The notes under the pieces: model-generated
The model's database searches: none
The model's input: the letters and a program-made list of their open reading frames with translations, nothing else
Told to the model about the DNA's origin: nothing
DNA from: Hyphomicrobiales bacterium
GTDB lineage: Bacteria; Pseudomonadota; Alphaproteobacteria; Rhizobiales; Xanthobacteraceae
Direction: 5' to 3'
Length of the DNA: 5,866 nt
Assembly: GCA_021730825.1 (NCBI GenBank)
Contig: JAKFYO010000060.1
Coordinates: forward strand, 1-5,866
Position numbers and translations under genes: made by a program
In this document: in pieces, positions 1 to 5,488 of the stretch
Layout of the letters: each line of letters opens with the position of its first letter
How positions within the stretch are numbered: the first letter of the stretch is position 1

Positions 1-454
1 GGAAGTGATCCGCGATCTTTCGCGCCTGCCCGATCCGGTTCGCAAAGCGCGCGAGGAAATTCTCGCAGCCGCCCGCAGCGGCGACATCGCAAGGTTAGCT
101 GCCATCGTGAAGGCGAACCAGACGGTGATTTCTTTCGGTGGCGAAACCGAGGCCGCCGAATTCTGGAAGAAAACATTCCCTGACAGCGAAGGCGTCGAGG
201 CATTAGCCACGCTCGTCGAATTGCTCGAGATGCCGTTCGTGCAACTGGACCGGGGCAACGCGCAGGAAATGTTCGTGTGGCCGTATTTTCACGCGATGCA
301 ACTCGACAAACTCACGCCCGAGCAGCGCGTCGAATTGTTCCGTCTCGTGACAGCCTACGATTTTCGCGAGATGCAGAAATTCGGATCGTATAATTTTTTC
401 CGCGCCGGTATTTCGCCGGACGGCAAGTGGCAGTTTTTCGTGGCAGGAGACTAA
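1..454 (+). CDS. Conserved hypothetical protein, C-terminal part (5' end outside window)
   Basis: The frame is open from the first bases of the window, with GAA as the first full codon, and closes at TAA (452-454). About 150 residues are visible. A GTG at 5-7 could serve as a start, but no upstream stop or convincing ribosome binding site can be seen, so I read the gene as truncated by the window edge. The visible part begins with a charged helical stretch (LPDPVRKAREEILAAARSGD), continues through SFGGETEAAEFWKK and LDKLTPEQRVELFRLVTAYD, and ends in a motif-like tail, ISPDGKWQFFVAGD. From memory, similar proteins of unknown function occur in Bradyrhizobium-like bacteria, often behind a signal peptide; that cannot be checked here. 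There is no membrane segment or catalytic motif that I recognise, and I assign no function. It converges on the dihydroorotase gene with overlapping stop codons. Confidence 0.75.
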   Translation, partial: EVIRDLSRLPDPVRKAREEILAAARSGDIARLAAIVKANQTVISFGGETEAAEFWKKTFPDSEGVEALATLVELLEMPFVQLDRGNAQEMFVWPYFHAMQLDKLTPEQRVELFRLVTAYDFREMQKFGSYNFFRAGISPDGKWQFFVAGD

Positions 455-1791
455 GTCCCCTTCGGCAGCGCTTCGAGAAAACGCACCGGCTGTCCCTGCC
501 CCTTCGCGAGCAATTGTCCCTCGCGCATCACGATCGTACCGCGTACCACAGTGCCGACCGGCCAGCCGGTAACCGTCATGCCGTCATAGGGCGTCCAGCC
601 GGCTTTCGAGGCGACCCACTGGTTCGTAATCGTTTCGCGGCGTTTCAGATCGATCACGGTGAAGTCCGCGTCGTAGCCGACTGCGATGCGGCCCTTGTTC
701 GCAATTCCGAAAATACGCGAAGGGCCGTGGCTCGAAAGATCAACGAAGCGCTCAAGCGTTAGCCTTCCTGCGTTCACGTGATCGAGCATGACGGGAACCA
801 GCGTCTGCACGCCGGTCATGCCCGACGGGCTCGCGGGATAGGTTTTCGCTTTTTCTTCAAGCGTATGCGGCGCGTGATCGGAGCCCAGAATATCGACGGT
901 GCCGTCGGTAATTCCGCGCCAGATCGCATCGCGATGGCGCGCGTCGCGCACCGGCGGATTCATCTGTGCGCGCGTGCCGAGGCGCTCGTAACATTCGGGT
1001 GCCACCAGCGTCAGATGATGCGGCGTGACCTCGACCGTCGCGACATCTTTATGCTGCGCCAGAAAATCGATCTCTTCGGCGGTCGAAATATGCAGCACAT
1101 GCACACGTGCCCCGGTTTCGCGGGCAAGTGTCACGAGCCTCGTGGTTGCGAGCAGTGCCGCGACCGGATCGCGCCAAACGGGATGCGAACGCGGGTCGCC
1201 CTCGATGCGCTGGCCCTTGCGCTCCGTGAGACGCGGCTCATCCTCGGCATGAAACGACGCGCGGCGGCGGATGTTTTCCAAAATCGCGCGCAAGCCGGCG
1301 TCGTCCGGAATGAGCAGCTTGCCGGTGGACGAGCCCATAAACACCTTGATGCCCGCGCAGCCCGGAAGCTGCTCATACTCGGCAACATGGTCCGAATTGT
1401 CCGCCGTGCCGCCGATGAAGAACGCGAAGTCGCAATGCATGCGGCCGATGGCACGGCCGATCTTGTCGGCGAAGGCCGTGTCGTCGATGGTCAGGGGGTC
1501 GGTGTTCGGCATCTCGAAGACGGCGGTGACGCCGCCCATGACGGCAGAACGCGAGCCGCTTTCGAGATCTTCCTTGTGCGTCATTCCCGGTTCGCGGAAA
1601 TGCACCTGGCTGTCGATCACGCCGGGAAGAATATGCAGCCCGCTGCATTGCCAGACCTCGCGGGCCGAGTTTGCGGAAATCGCGCCGATTGCGACGATCT
1701 TGCCGTCGGAGACGGCGATATCGCGGACCACCGCGCCGTCGTGATTGACGACCGTGGCGCCTGCTAGAAGGAGGTCGTAGGTTTCGGCCAT
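451..1791 (-). CDS. pyrC: Dihydroorotase-family amidohydrolase (class I, PyrC-like)
   Basis: This is a 446-residue cyclic amidohydrolase, a normal length for class I dihydroorotases, which interconvert carbamoyl-aspartate and dihydroorotate in cytosolic pyrimidine synthesis. Visible landmarks are the N-terminal beta-sandwich strand (YDLLLAGATVV), VIDSQVHFREPG (59-69), EMPNT (93-97, N96), the candidate carboxylated lysine K149 in GIKVFMG, H181 (FHAEDE), H234 (VLHIST) and D305 in GSDHAPH. R66 and N96 fit the dihydroorotate carboxylate-binding positions, favouring dihydroorotase over allantoinase or hydantoinase. The oddity is Q62 where the first His of the metal-binding HxH motif is expected; H64 is kept. 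I chose the start MAETYDLLL because family similarity begins there. A TTG-led extension of 24 residues to 1863 is low-complexity and runs through the divergent promoter region. No pyrB lies beside it, so it may be a second, orphan paralogue. The family call is firm; the exact substrate is less so. Confidence 0.85.
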   Translation of the reverse strand: MAETYDLLLAGATVVNHDGAVVRDIAVSDGKIVAIGAISANSAREVWQCSGLHILPGVIDSQVHFREPGMTHKEDLESGSRSAVMGGVTAVFEMPNTDPLTIDDTAFADKIGRAIGRMHCDFAFFIGGTADNSDHVAEYEQLPGCAGIKVFMGSSTGKLLIPDDAGLRAILENIRRRASFHAEDEPRLTERKGQRIEGDPRSHPVWRDPVAALLATTRLVTLARETGARVHVLHISTAEEIDFLAQHKDVATVEVTPHHLTLVAPECYERLGTRAQMNPPVRDARHRDAIWRGITDGTVDILGSDHAPHTLEEKAKTYPASPSGMTGVQTLVPVMLDHVNAGRLTLERFVDLSSHGPSRIFGIANKGRIAVGYDADFTVIDLKRRETITNQWVASKAGWTPYDGMTVTGWPVGTVVRGTIVMREGQLLAKGQGQPVRFLEALPKGT

Positions 1792-1807
1792 CCGGCCCCG
1801 CGAACTG

Positions 1808-1824
1808 GACCGGCCTTGCCGGTC
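1808..1824. repeat. Perfect 7-bp inverted repeat with 3-nt loop
   Basis: GACCGGC, then CTT, then GCCGGTC form a perfect hairpin. On the minus strand it would lie in the pyrC-like leader, 17 bp upstream of the ATG, where it could fold in the transcript. No T-run follows on either strand, so it does not look like an intrinsic terminator. It may be an operator, a leader hairpin, or a chance structure in GC-rich DNA. Confidence 0.5.
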
Positions 1825-1858
1825 TCCCGCAGCGGCATTACTTGTCGGCGAAATGCTT

Positions 1859-1878
1859 GGCAAGCAGTCTCCCTTGCC
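1859..1878. promoter_or_regulatory. Dyad GGCAAG-N8-CTTGCC, possible operator or leader hairpin
   Basis: Half-sites GGCAAG (1859-1864) and CTTGCC (1873-1878) are exact reverse complements separated by 8 bp, a total span of 20 bp that suits a dimeric regulator. The centre lies about 42 bp upstream of the ygfZ ATG. A further CTTGCC copy is at 1815-1820, inside the loop and stem of the hairpin at 1808-1824, so the middle GGCAAG could pair with either copy in RNA. No regulator can be assigned. Confidence 0.3.
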
Positions 1879-1910
1879 GCATCAACCGGAATAAATACGA
1901 GAGCGGATCA

Positions 1911-2795
1911 ATGCGCGCAGCAATTCTGGATGAACGGGCAATTCTGCGGATAACCGGCGGCGACGCACGGAAGTTCCTGGAAAACATCATCACGAACGAT
2001 GTCGATTCGCTCGACCCCGATCATGCACGATTCGCGGCACTCCTGACCCCGCAGGGGAAGATCGTCGCCGATTTCTTTGTGATCGGCGCCGCCGAGGACG
2101 ACGGCGGCGGCTTCCTGATCGATGCGCCAAGCGCGCTTGCCGAAGATATCGCAAAGAAGCTCGGCTTCTATAAATTGCGGGCCGATGTCGCAATCGAGCC
2201 GCGGCCCGATCTTGCCGTAGCTGCCATTCTTGACGGCAAGGCGACCGCCGAACTCGGTATCGTGTTCGACGACCCGCGACACCCGGAATTAGGGCAACGG
2301 ATCGTTCTTCCTGCCGGAAGCGCGAAAGCCGATCTCGATGGCGCAGGCTTCAGTGCCGTCAGCGCCGACGGCTATCACGAAAAACGTATCGCGCTCGGCA
2401 TTCCCGAAGGCGGCAAGGATTTCGTCTATTCGAACGTCTATCCGCACGAAACCGACATGGACCAGTTGAACGGCATCGACTTCAAGAAGGGCTGCTTCAT
2501 CGGACAGGAAATCGTCTCGCGCATGGAACGCAAGACCACGCCGCGCACGCGCGTGGTGCCGGTGACCTTCGATACCGCGCCGTTTCCGGGTGTCGACGTT
2601 AAAGCGGGCGAACGACCGGCCGGCCACATGGGTTCGGGCGCGAACGGCATAGGCCTTGCCATGGTGCGGTTGGATCGCGTGCACGAAGCGCTCGAAAAGG
2701 GCGAGAAGATCACCGCTGGCGGCATAGAAATTACGTTGAAGAAACCGGCCTGGGCACGTTTTACATTTCCTGGCGAGCCCGGTTTCGGCGCATAA
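1911..2795 (+). CDS. ygfZ: YgfZ/CAF17-type folate-binding Fe-S cluster assembly protein
   Basis: The 294-residue product matches the YgfZ (bacterial CAF17/IBA57-like) family, which is related to the T-protein of the glycine cleavage system, binds tetrahydrofolate and helps build or repair [4Fe-4S] clusters in the cytosol. The signature K-G-C-F-I-G-Q-E (193-200, with C195) is clear, followed by IVSRMERK. The N-terminal part has the expected RITGGDARKFLENIITND and ALLTPQGKIVADFFV segments. Length is slightly below that of the E. coli protein, which is usual for alphaproteobacteria. The ATG at 1911 is chosen because GAGAG (1899-1903) lies 7 bp upstream and family similarity starts there; a TTG-led extension to 1842 crosses the promoter region and looks non-coding. 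It is the first gene of a compact five-gene run, with tag starting 8 bp after its stop. The family call is firm; which Fe-S enzymes depend on it here is unknown. Confidence 0.92.
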   Translation: MRAAILDERAILRITGGDARKFLENIITNDVDSLDPDHARFAALLTPQGKIVADFFVIGAAEDDGGGFLIDAPSALAEDIAKKLGFYKLRADVAIEPRPDLAVAAILDGKATAELGIVFDDPRHPELGQRIVLPAGSAKADLDGAGFSAVSADGYHEKRIALGIPEGGKDFVYSNVYPHETDMDQLNGIDFKKGCFIGQEIVSRMERKTTPRTRVVPVTFDTAPFPGVDVKAGERPAGHMGSGANGIGLAMVRLDRVHEALEKGEKITAGGIEITLKKPAWARFTFPGEPGFGA

Positions 2796-2803
2796 TCGCG
2801 CCC

Positions 2804-3394
2804 ATGAAAAATCACGTTCATGCCGACGGGAAAAAACGCTGCTTCTGGTGCGGCGTCGATCCGCTTTATGTGAAGTATCACGACACCGAATGGGGCGTAC
2901 CGGAATACGACGACCGCGCGCTGTTCGAAAAACTGATCCTCGACGGATTTCAGGCCGGCCTTTCGTGGATCACGATTTTGCGGAAGCGCGATAACTTCCG
3001 CAAAGCGTTCGACAAATTCAATCCCGAAAAAATCGCGCGCTATGACGCGCGCAAACTTGCGTCCCTGATGAAAGACGAAGGCATCGTCCGGAACAGAATG
3101 AAAATTGACGGCGCGAAGCAATCCGCCCGTGCCTGGCTCAAAATTCAGGAAGAAGGTCCGGGGTTTTCGAAGCTGCTCTGGAATTTCGTGGACGGCGCGC
3201 CGAAGATCAACAAGATCAAGACGCATGGCGGTGTGCCGGTCGACTCGAAAGCATCGATTGCGATGTCGAAGGAACTCAAGGCACGCGGATTCAATTTCTG
3301 CGGGCCGACCATCGTTTATGCCTTCATGCAGGCGACCGGCATGGTCAACGACCATCTGACGAACTGCTACCGTCATAAGGAATTGTCGAAGTGA
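2804..3394 (+). CDS. tag: DNA-3-methyladenine glycosylase I
   Basis: The 196-residue product is a Tag-type glycosylase, which removes 3-methyladenine from alkylated DNA in base excision repair. It aligns by eye with E. coli Tag: RCFWCGVDPLYVKYHDTEWG at the N-terminus, FQAGLSWITILRKRDNFRKAF in the helix-hairpin-helix core, then GIVRNRMKID and FCGPTIVYAFMQATGMVNDH. The four zinc ligands of the family correspond to C13, H26, H184 and C188. The base-binding tyrosine and tryptophan correspond to Y25 and W55. The position of E. coli Glu38 is Asp here (D47 in LILDGFQAG), a conservative change that I believe is common in this bacterial group. The ATG at 2804 has no good ribosome binding site and lies 8 bp after the ygfZ stop, suggesting coupled translation. 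Its stop TGA overlaps the GTG of the next gene. Confidence 0.95.
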   Translation: MKNHVHADGKKRCFWCGVDPLYVKYHDTEWGVPEYDDRALFEKLILDGFQAGLSWITILRKRDNFRKAFDKFNPEKIARYDARKLASLMKDEGIVRNRMKIDGAKQSARAWLKIQEEGPGFSKLLWNFVDGAPKINKIKTHGGVPVDSKASIAMSKELKARGFNFCGPTIVYAFMQATGMVNDHLTNCYRHKELSK

Positions 3395-4002
3395 CGAAGA
3401 CTGCCAAGCGCGATGCTCGTGCGTGGCAGCGCATGTTGTCGGGTCGCAGGCTAGACCTCCTCGATCCCTCGCCGCTCGACGTCGAAATCGAAGACATCGC
3501 GCATGGGCTTGCGCGTGTCGCACGCTGGAACGGGCAGACCATCGGTGCAAACATTTTTTCGGTCGCGCAGCATTCGTTGCTCGTTGATGCTGTGTCTCGA
3601 AAAATCTCGGCTAATCTCGACCGGCGCTGGCGGCTTGCGGTGCTGCTTCACGACGCGCCGGAGTACGTGATCGGCGATCTGATCAGCCCGTTCAAGGCGG
3701 TGCTGCGCGCGGATTACAAGGCGGTCGAGAATCGCCTGCTGCATGCCATCTCGCTGCGCTTCGGCCTGCCCGCGCGCTGGCCTGCGGAACTTCTCGCGCA
3801 TGTAAAGAAGGCCGACCGGCATGCGGCATTTCTCGAAGCCACGCGCCTTGCGGGTTTCAAAGAGGCAGAGGCGAGGCGTTTCTTCGGTTCGCCGCCGGGC
3901 CTCGACGAGACAGTAGAGAAGCGCTACCTCACGCCATGGAATGCGGAGACCGCCGAAAAGCGGTTTCTCGCCCGCTTCAAGGAACTCTCGGACGCAAAAT
4001 GA
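3391..4002 (+). CDS. HD-domain phosphohydrolase, YfbR-like
   Basis: The 203-residue product belongs to the HD superfamily and most resembles YfbR-like (COG1896) proteins, metal-dependent phosphohydrolases of which E. coli YfbR is a 5'-deoxynucleotidase. The metal-binding set is visible: H61 (VAQHSLLV), H87-D88 (LLHDAPEYVIGD, with E91 and D96 nearby) and D142 (KKADRHAA). The N-terminal segment SGRRLDLLDPSPLDVEIEDIAHGLARVARWNGQT is typical of the alphaproteobacterial members rather than of E. coli YfbR, so the substrate may differ. Translation starts at GTG 3391, overlapping the tag stop by 4 bp (GTGA). A good Shine-Dalgarno, AAGGAA (3377-3382), sits 8 bp upstream and decides this start. The stop overlaps the ATG of the next gene (ATGA). 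The HD fold and catalytic residues are clear; the substrate (dNMP, another nucleotide or a phosphoester) is inferred. Confidence 0.85.
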   Translation: MTKTAKRDARAWQRMLSGRRLDLLDPSPLDVEIEDIAHGLARVARWNGQTIGANIFSVAQHSLLVDAVSRKISANLDRRWRLAVLLHDAPEYVIGDLISPFKAVLRADYKAVENRLLHAISLRFGLPARWPAELLAHVKKADRHAAFLEATRLAGFKEAEARRFFGSPPGLDETVEKRYLTPWNAETAEKRFLARFKELSDAK

Positions 4003-4514
4003 TTCACGTTTGCTCGCTCTCCAAAATGCATCACGTCGTCGAGACGACCGGCGCCGAGCATGTCGTCACGCTCATCCGCGACACTTCGCGCGTGACGCGT
4101 CCGCACAGCATCGTCGAGCAAAACCATCTCATTCTCTCGATCGACGATATCGAGGACGAACTGGAAGGCATGGTTGCGCCGGCGGAGACCCATGTCGCCG
4201 ATTTGCTCACCTTCGTGCAGGGCTGGAAACGCGAGAAGCCGATTGTCGTGCATTGCTTCGCCGGCATCAGCCGCTCGACCGCGGCGGCCTTCATCACCGC
4301 TTGCGCGATCCAGCCCGAGCGCAATGAGGCGGCAATTGCGCGCGCAATCCGAGATGCTTCGGTGACCGCGCAGCCCAATCCGCGCATCGTCGCTTTCGGC
4401 GACAAACTGCTCGGCCGCAATGGCCGCATGGTCGAAGCGGTGCGTGCAATCGGCAAAGGCAGCTTCGGCGGCGCGTGGATCGAAGAAGCCGAACCCTTCG
4501 TCATCAAGATCTGA
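3999..4514 (+). CDS. Cysteine-based tyrosine/dual-specificity-like phosphatase
   Basis: The 171-residue protein carries the CX5R phosphatase loop of the protein tyrosine phosphatase superfamily: VVHCFAGISRST with H85, nucleophile C86, R92 and S93. D49 or D50 in LILSIDDIEDE is the best candidate general acid, at the usual distance before the loop. There is no signal peptide or membrane helix, so it is probably cytosolic. It resembles the predicted protein tyrosine phosphatases of COG5350 in rhizobia; the true substrate could be a phosphoprotein or a small phosphorylated molecule. The ATG at 3999 overlaps the TGA of the HD gene by 4 bp (ATGA). This start gives the MIHVCSLSKMHHVVE opening that fits the fold; an earlier in-frame ATG at 3936 lies inside the HD gene and adds 21 unrelated residues. 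AAGGA (3979-3983) is 15 bp upstream, rather far, so translational coupling is likely. Confidence 0.82.
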   Translation: MIHVCSLSKMHHVVETTGAEHVVTLIRDTSRVTRPHSIVEQNHLILSIDDIEDELEGMVAPAETHVADLLTFVQGWKREKPIVVHCFAGISRSTAAAFITACAIQPERNEAAIARAIRDASVTAQPNPRIVAFGDKLLGRNGRMVEAVRAIGKGSFGGAWIEEAEPFVIKI

Positions 4515-4516
4515 AA

Positions 4517-5488
4517 ATGGCGAACGAGCAGCACCCGCGAACCGCAATCGAAATCGGTCTCGCGGCTGCCATCGTCGCGATCGATGCCGATACGCCGCTT
4601 ATTCTTGTCGCGGGCCAGGGCGGCGGCTTCGGTTTGCCTTCCGGTCCGTTCGACGCGCCCGAACATCGCACGTTCGAAATCGGCTTGCGCCGTTTCGTGG
4701 CCGAGCAGACTGCGCTCGACGTCGGGTATGTCGAGCAACTCTACACCTTCGGCGATCGCGGGCGGCATGCGCAGGCAGGCGACACCGCGCCGCATGTCGT
4801 CTCCGTCGGGTATCTCGCGCTGACGCGCGCGTCGGCTGCGAATGCAATCAAAGTGCCGCGCGCGCGCTTCGAGCCCTGGTACAAATTTTTCCCGTGGGAA
4901 GACTGGCGCGACGGACGGCCGAAAATTCTCGACGCCGCCATTCTTCCCGCGCTGAACGCCTGGGCGAAAAACGCGAAATCCGCAGTTGGTGCCGAATTCG
5001 CCCCGCGCGAGCGCATCCGCCTCACCTTCGGTACCGAAGGCGCGCCATGGGACGAGGAGCGTGTGCTCGAGCGCTACGAGTTGCTCTACTCGGCCGGGCT
5101 TACCGCCGAAGCACAACGCGACGGGCGCGAGAGTGCGTTATCGCGCGGCAAAATAGAGCCGCTCGGCGAACCGATGCAGTTCGATCACCGCCGCATCCTC
5201 GCCACCGCGATCTCGCGGCTGCGTGCGAAATTAAAATACCGGCCGGTGGTGTTCGAACTGATGCCGGAAGAATTCACGCTCACCGAATTGCAGCGCACAG
5301 TCGAGGCCATCGCAGGACGGCATCTGCACAAGCAGAATTTCCGGCGGCTCGTGGAAGGCACCGAACTGGTTGAGCCGACCGGCGAAGTTTCGCCGCACAC
5401 CGGCGGAAGGCCGGCGGCGATGTATCGCTTCCGCCGCGAGGTGCTGAAAGAGCGGCCCGCGCCGGGCCTGAGGTTTGGGGGGCGCTAA
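4517..5488 (+). CDS. nadQ: NAD regulator: Nudix-like domain plus winged helix (NrtR/NadQ type)
   Basis: The 323-residue protein has two parts. Residues about 11-145 form a Nudix-like domain ([21 protein letters not shown] onward), but the Nudix box region (about 43-71, [18 protein letters not shown] onward) lacks the RE-x-x-EE core, so hydrolysis is unlikely. Residues about 224-306 match the C-terminal winged helix of NrtR-type repressors: [57 protein letters not shown], then [10 protein letters not shown]. In NrtR, ADP-ribose or related nucleotides bind the Nudix domain and release DNA. The neighbouring convergent nadC gene fits the NadQ regulator that comparative genomics has linked to nadABC in alphaproteobacteria; I recall it as COG4111, so the symbol is a recognition by similarity and context. 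It starts 2 bp after the phosphatase stop with no strong ribosome binding site. Its TAA overlaps the nadC TAG. Confidence 0.8.
   Translation: MANEQHPRTAIEIGLAAAIVAIDADTPLILVAGQGGGFGLPSGPFDAPEHRTFEIGLRRFVAEQTALDVGYVEQLYTFGDRGRHAQAGDTAPHVVSVGYLALTRASAANAIKVPRARFEPWYKFFPWEDWRDGRPKILDAAILPALNAWAKNAKSAVGAEFAPRERIRLTFGTEGAPWDEERVLERYELLYSAGLTAEAQRDGRESALSRGKIEPLGEPMQFDHRRILATAISRLRAKLKYRPVVFELMPEEFTLTELQRTVEAIAGRHLHKQNFRRLVEGTELVEPTGEVSPHTGGRPAAMYRFRREVLKERPAPGLRFGGR

Larger units (their letters stand above)
1792..1910. promoter_or_regulatory. Divergent intergenic region between pyrC-like gene and ygfZ operon
   Basis: This 119-bp gap separates two genes reading outward and must hold the start signals for both, in particular the promoter of the five-gene plus-strand run. 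I cannot name a convincing sigma-70 promoter. TTGGCA (1857-1862) resembles a -35 box but no good -10 lies 16-18 bp downstream; ATAAAT (1891-1896) is the most AT-rich patch. A purine-rich stretch, GAGAGCGG (1899-1906), sits just before the ATG at 1911 and is the likely ribosome binding site for ygfZ. Two dyads (1808-1824 and 1859-1878) fall in this gap. No GANTC site is present. Confidence 0.5.

Noticed and set aside
778..1767. Long plus-strand open frame opposite the dihydroorotase gene
   Set aside because: It lies wholly antisense to a clear amidohydrolase, is rich in Arg, Ala, His and Asp as expected for a shadow frame in GC-rich DNA, and shows no domain pattern.
451..1791. Allantoinase or hydantoinase as the identity of the amidohydrolase
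   Set aside because: The HFREPG Arg, EMPNT Asn and GSDHAPH segments fit dihydroorotases better, though the Q62 change leaves some doubt about activity.
1792..1863. 24-residue N-terminal extension of the dihydroorotase from a TTG start
   Set aside because: The extension is Ser/Arg rich, covers the hairpin and promoter region, and family similarity begins at MAETYDLLL.
1842..1910. 23-residue N-terminal extension of YgfZ from a TTG start
   Set aside because: It has no family similarity, runs through the divergent intergenic region, and the ATG at 1911 has a well-placed purine-rich site.
2438..3550. 370-codon minus-strand open frame opposite ygfZ, tag and the HD gene
   Set aside because: It spans three recognised genes on the other strand, including their junctions, and its translation has no family-like features; it is a codon-bias artefact.
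4335..4348. Perfect 14-bp palindrome ATTGCGCGCGCAAT
   Set aside because: It sits inside the phosphatase coding sequence, encodes ordinary residues (AAIARAI), and alternating GC runs of this kind are expected in this GC-rich genome.
4031..5116. 361-codon minus-strand open frame opposite the phosphatase and NAD-regulator genes
   Set aside because: It is antisense to two recognised genes and its translation has no coherent motifs.
4420..5373. 317-codon plus-strand open frame in another frame over the NAD-regulator gene
   Set aside because: The translation is extremely Arg/Ala rich and the overlapping frame encodes a clear Nudix-like plus winged-helix protein.
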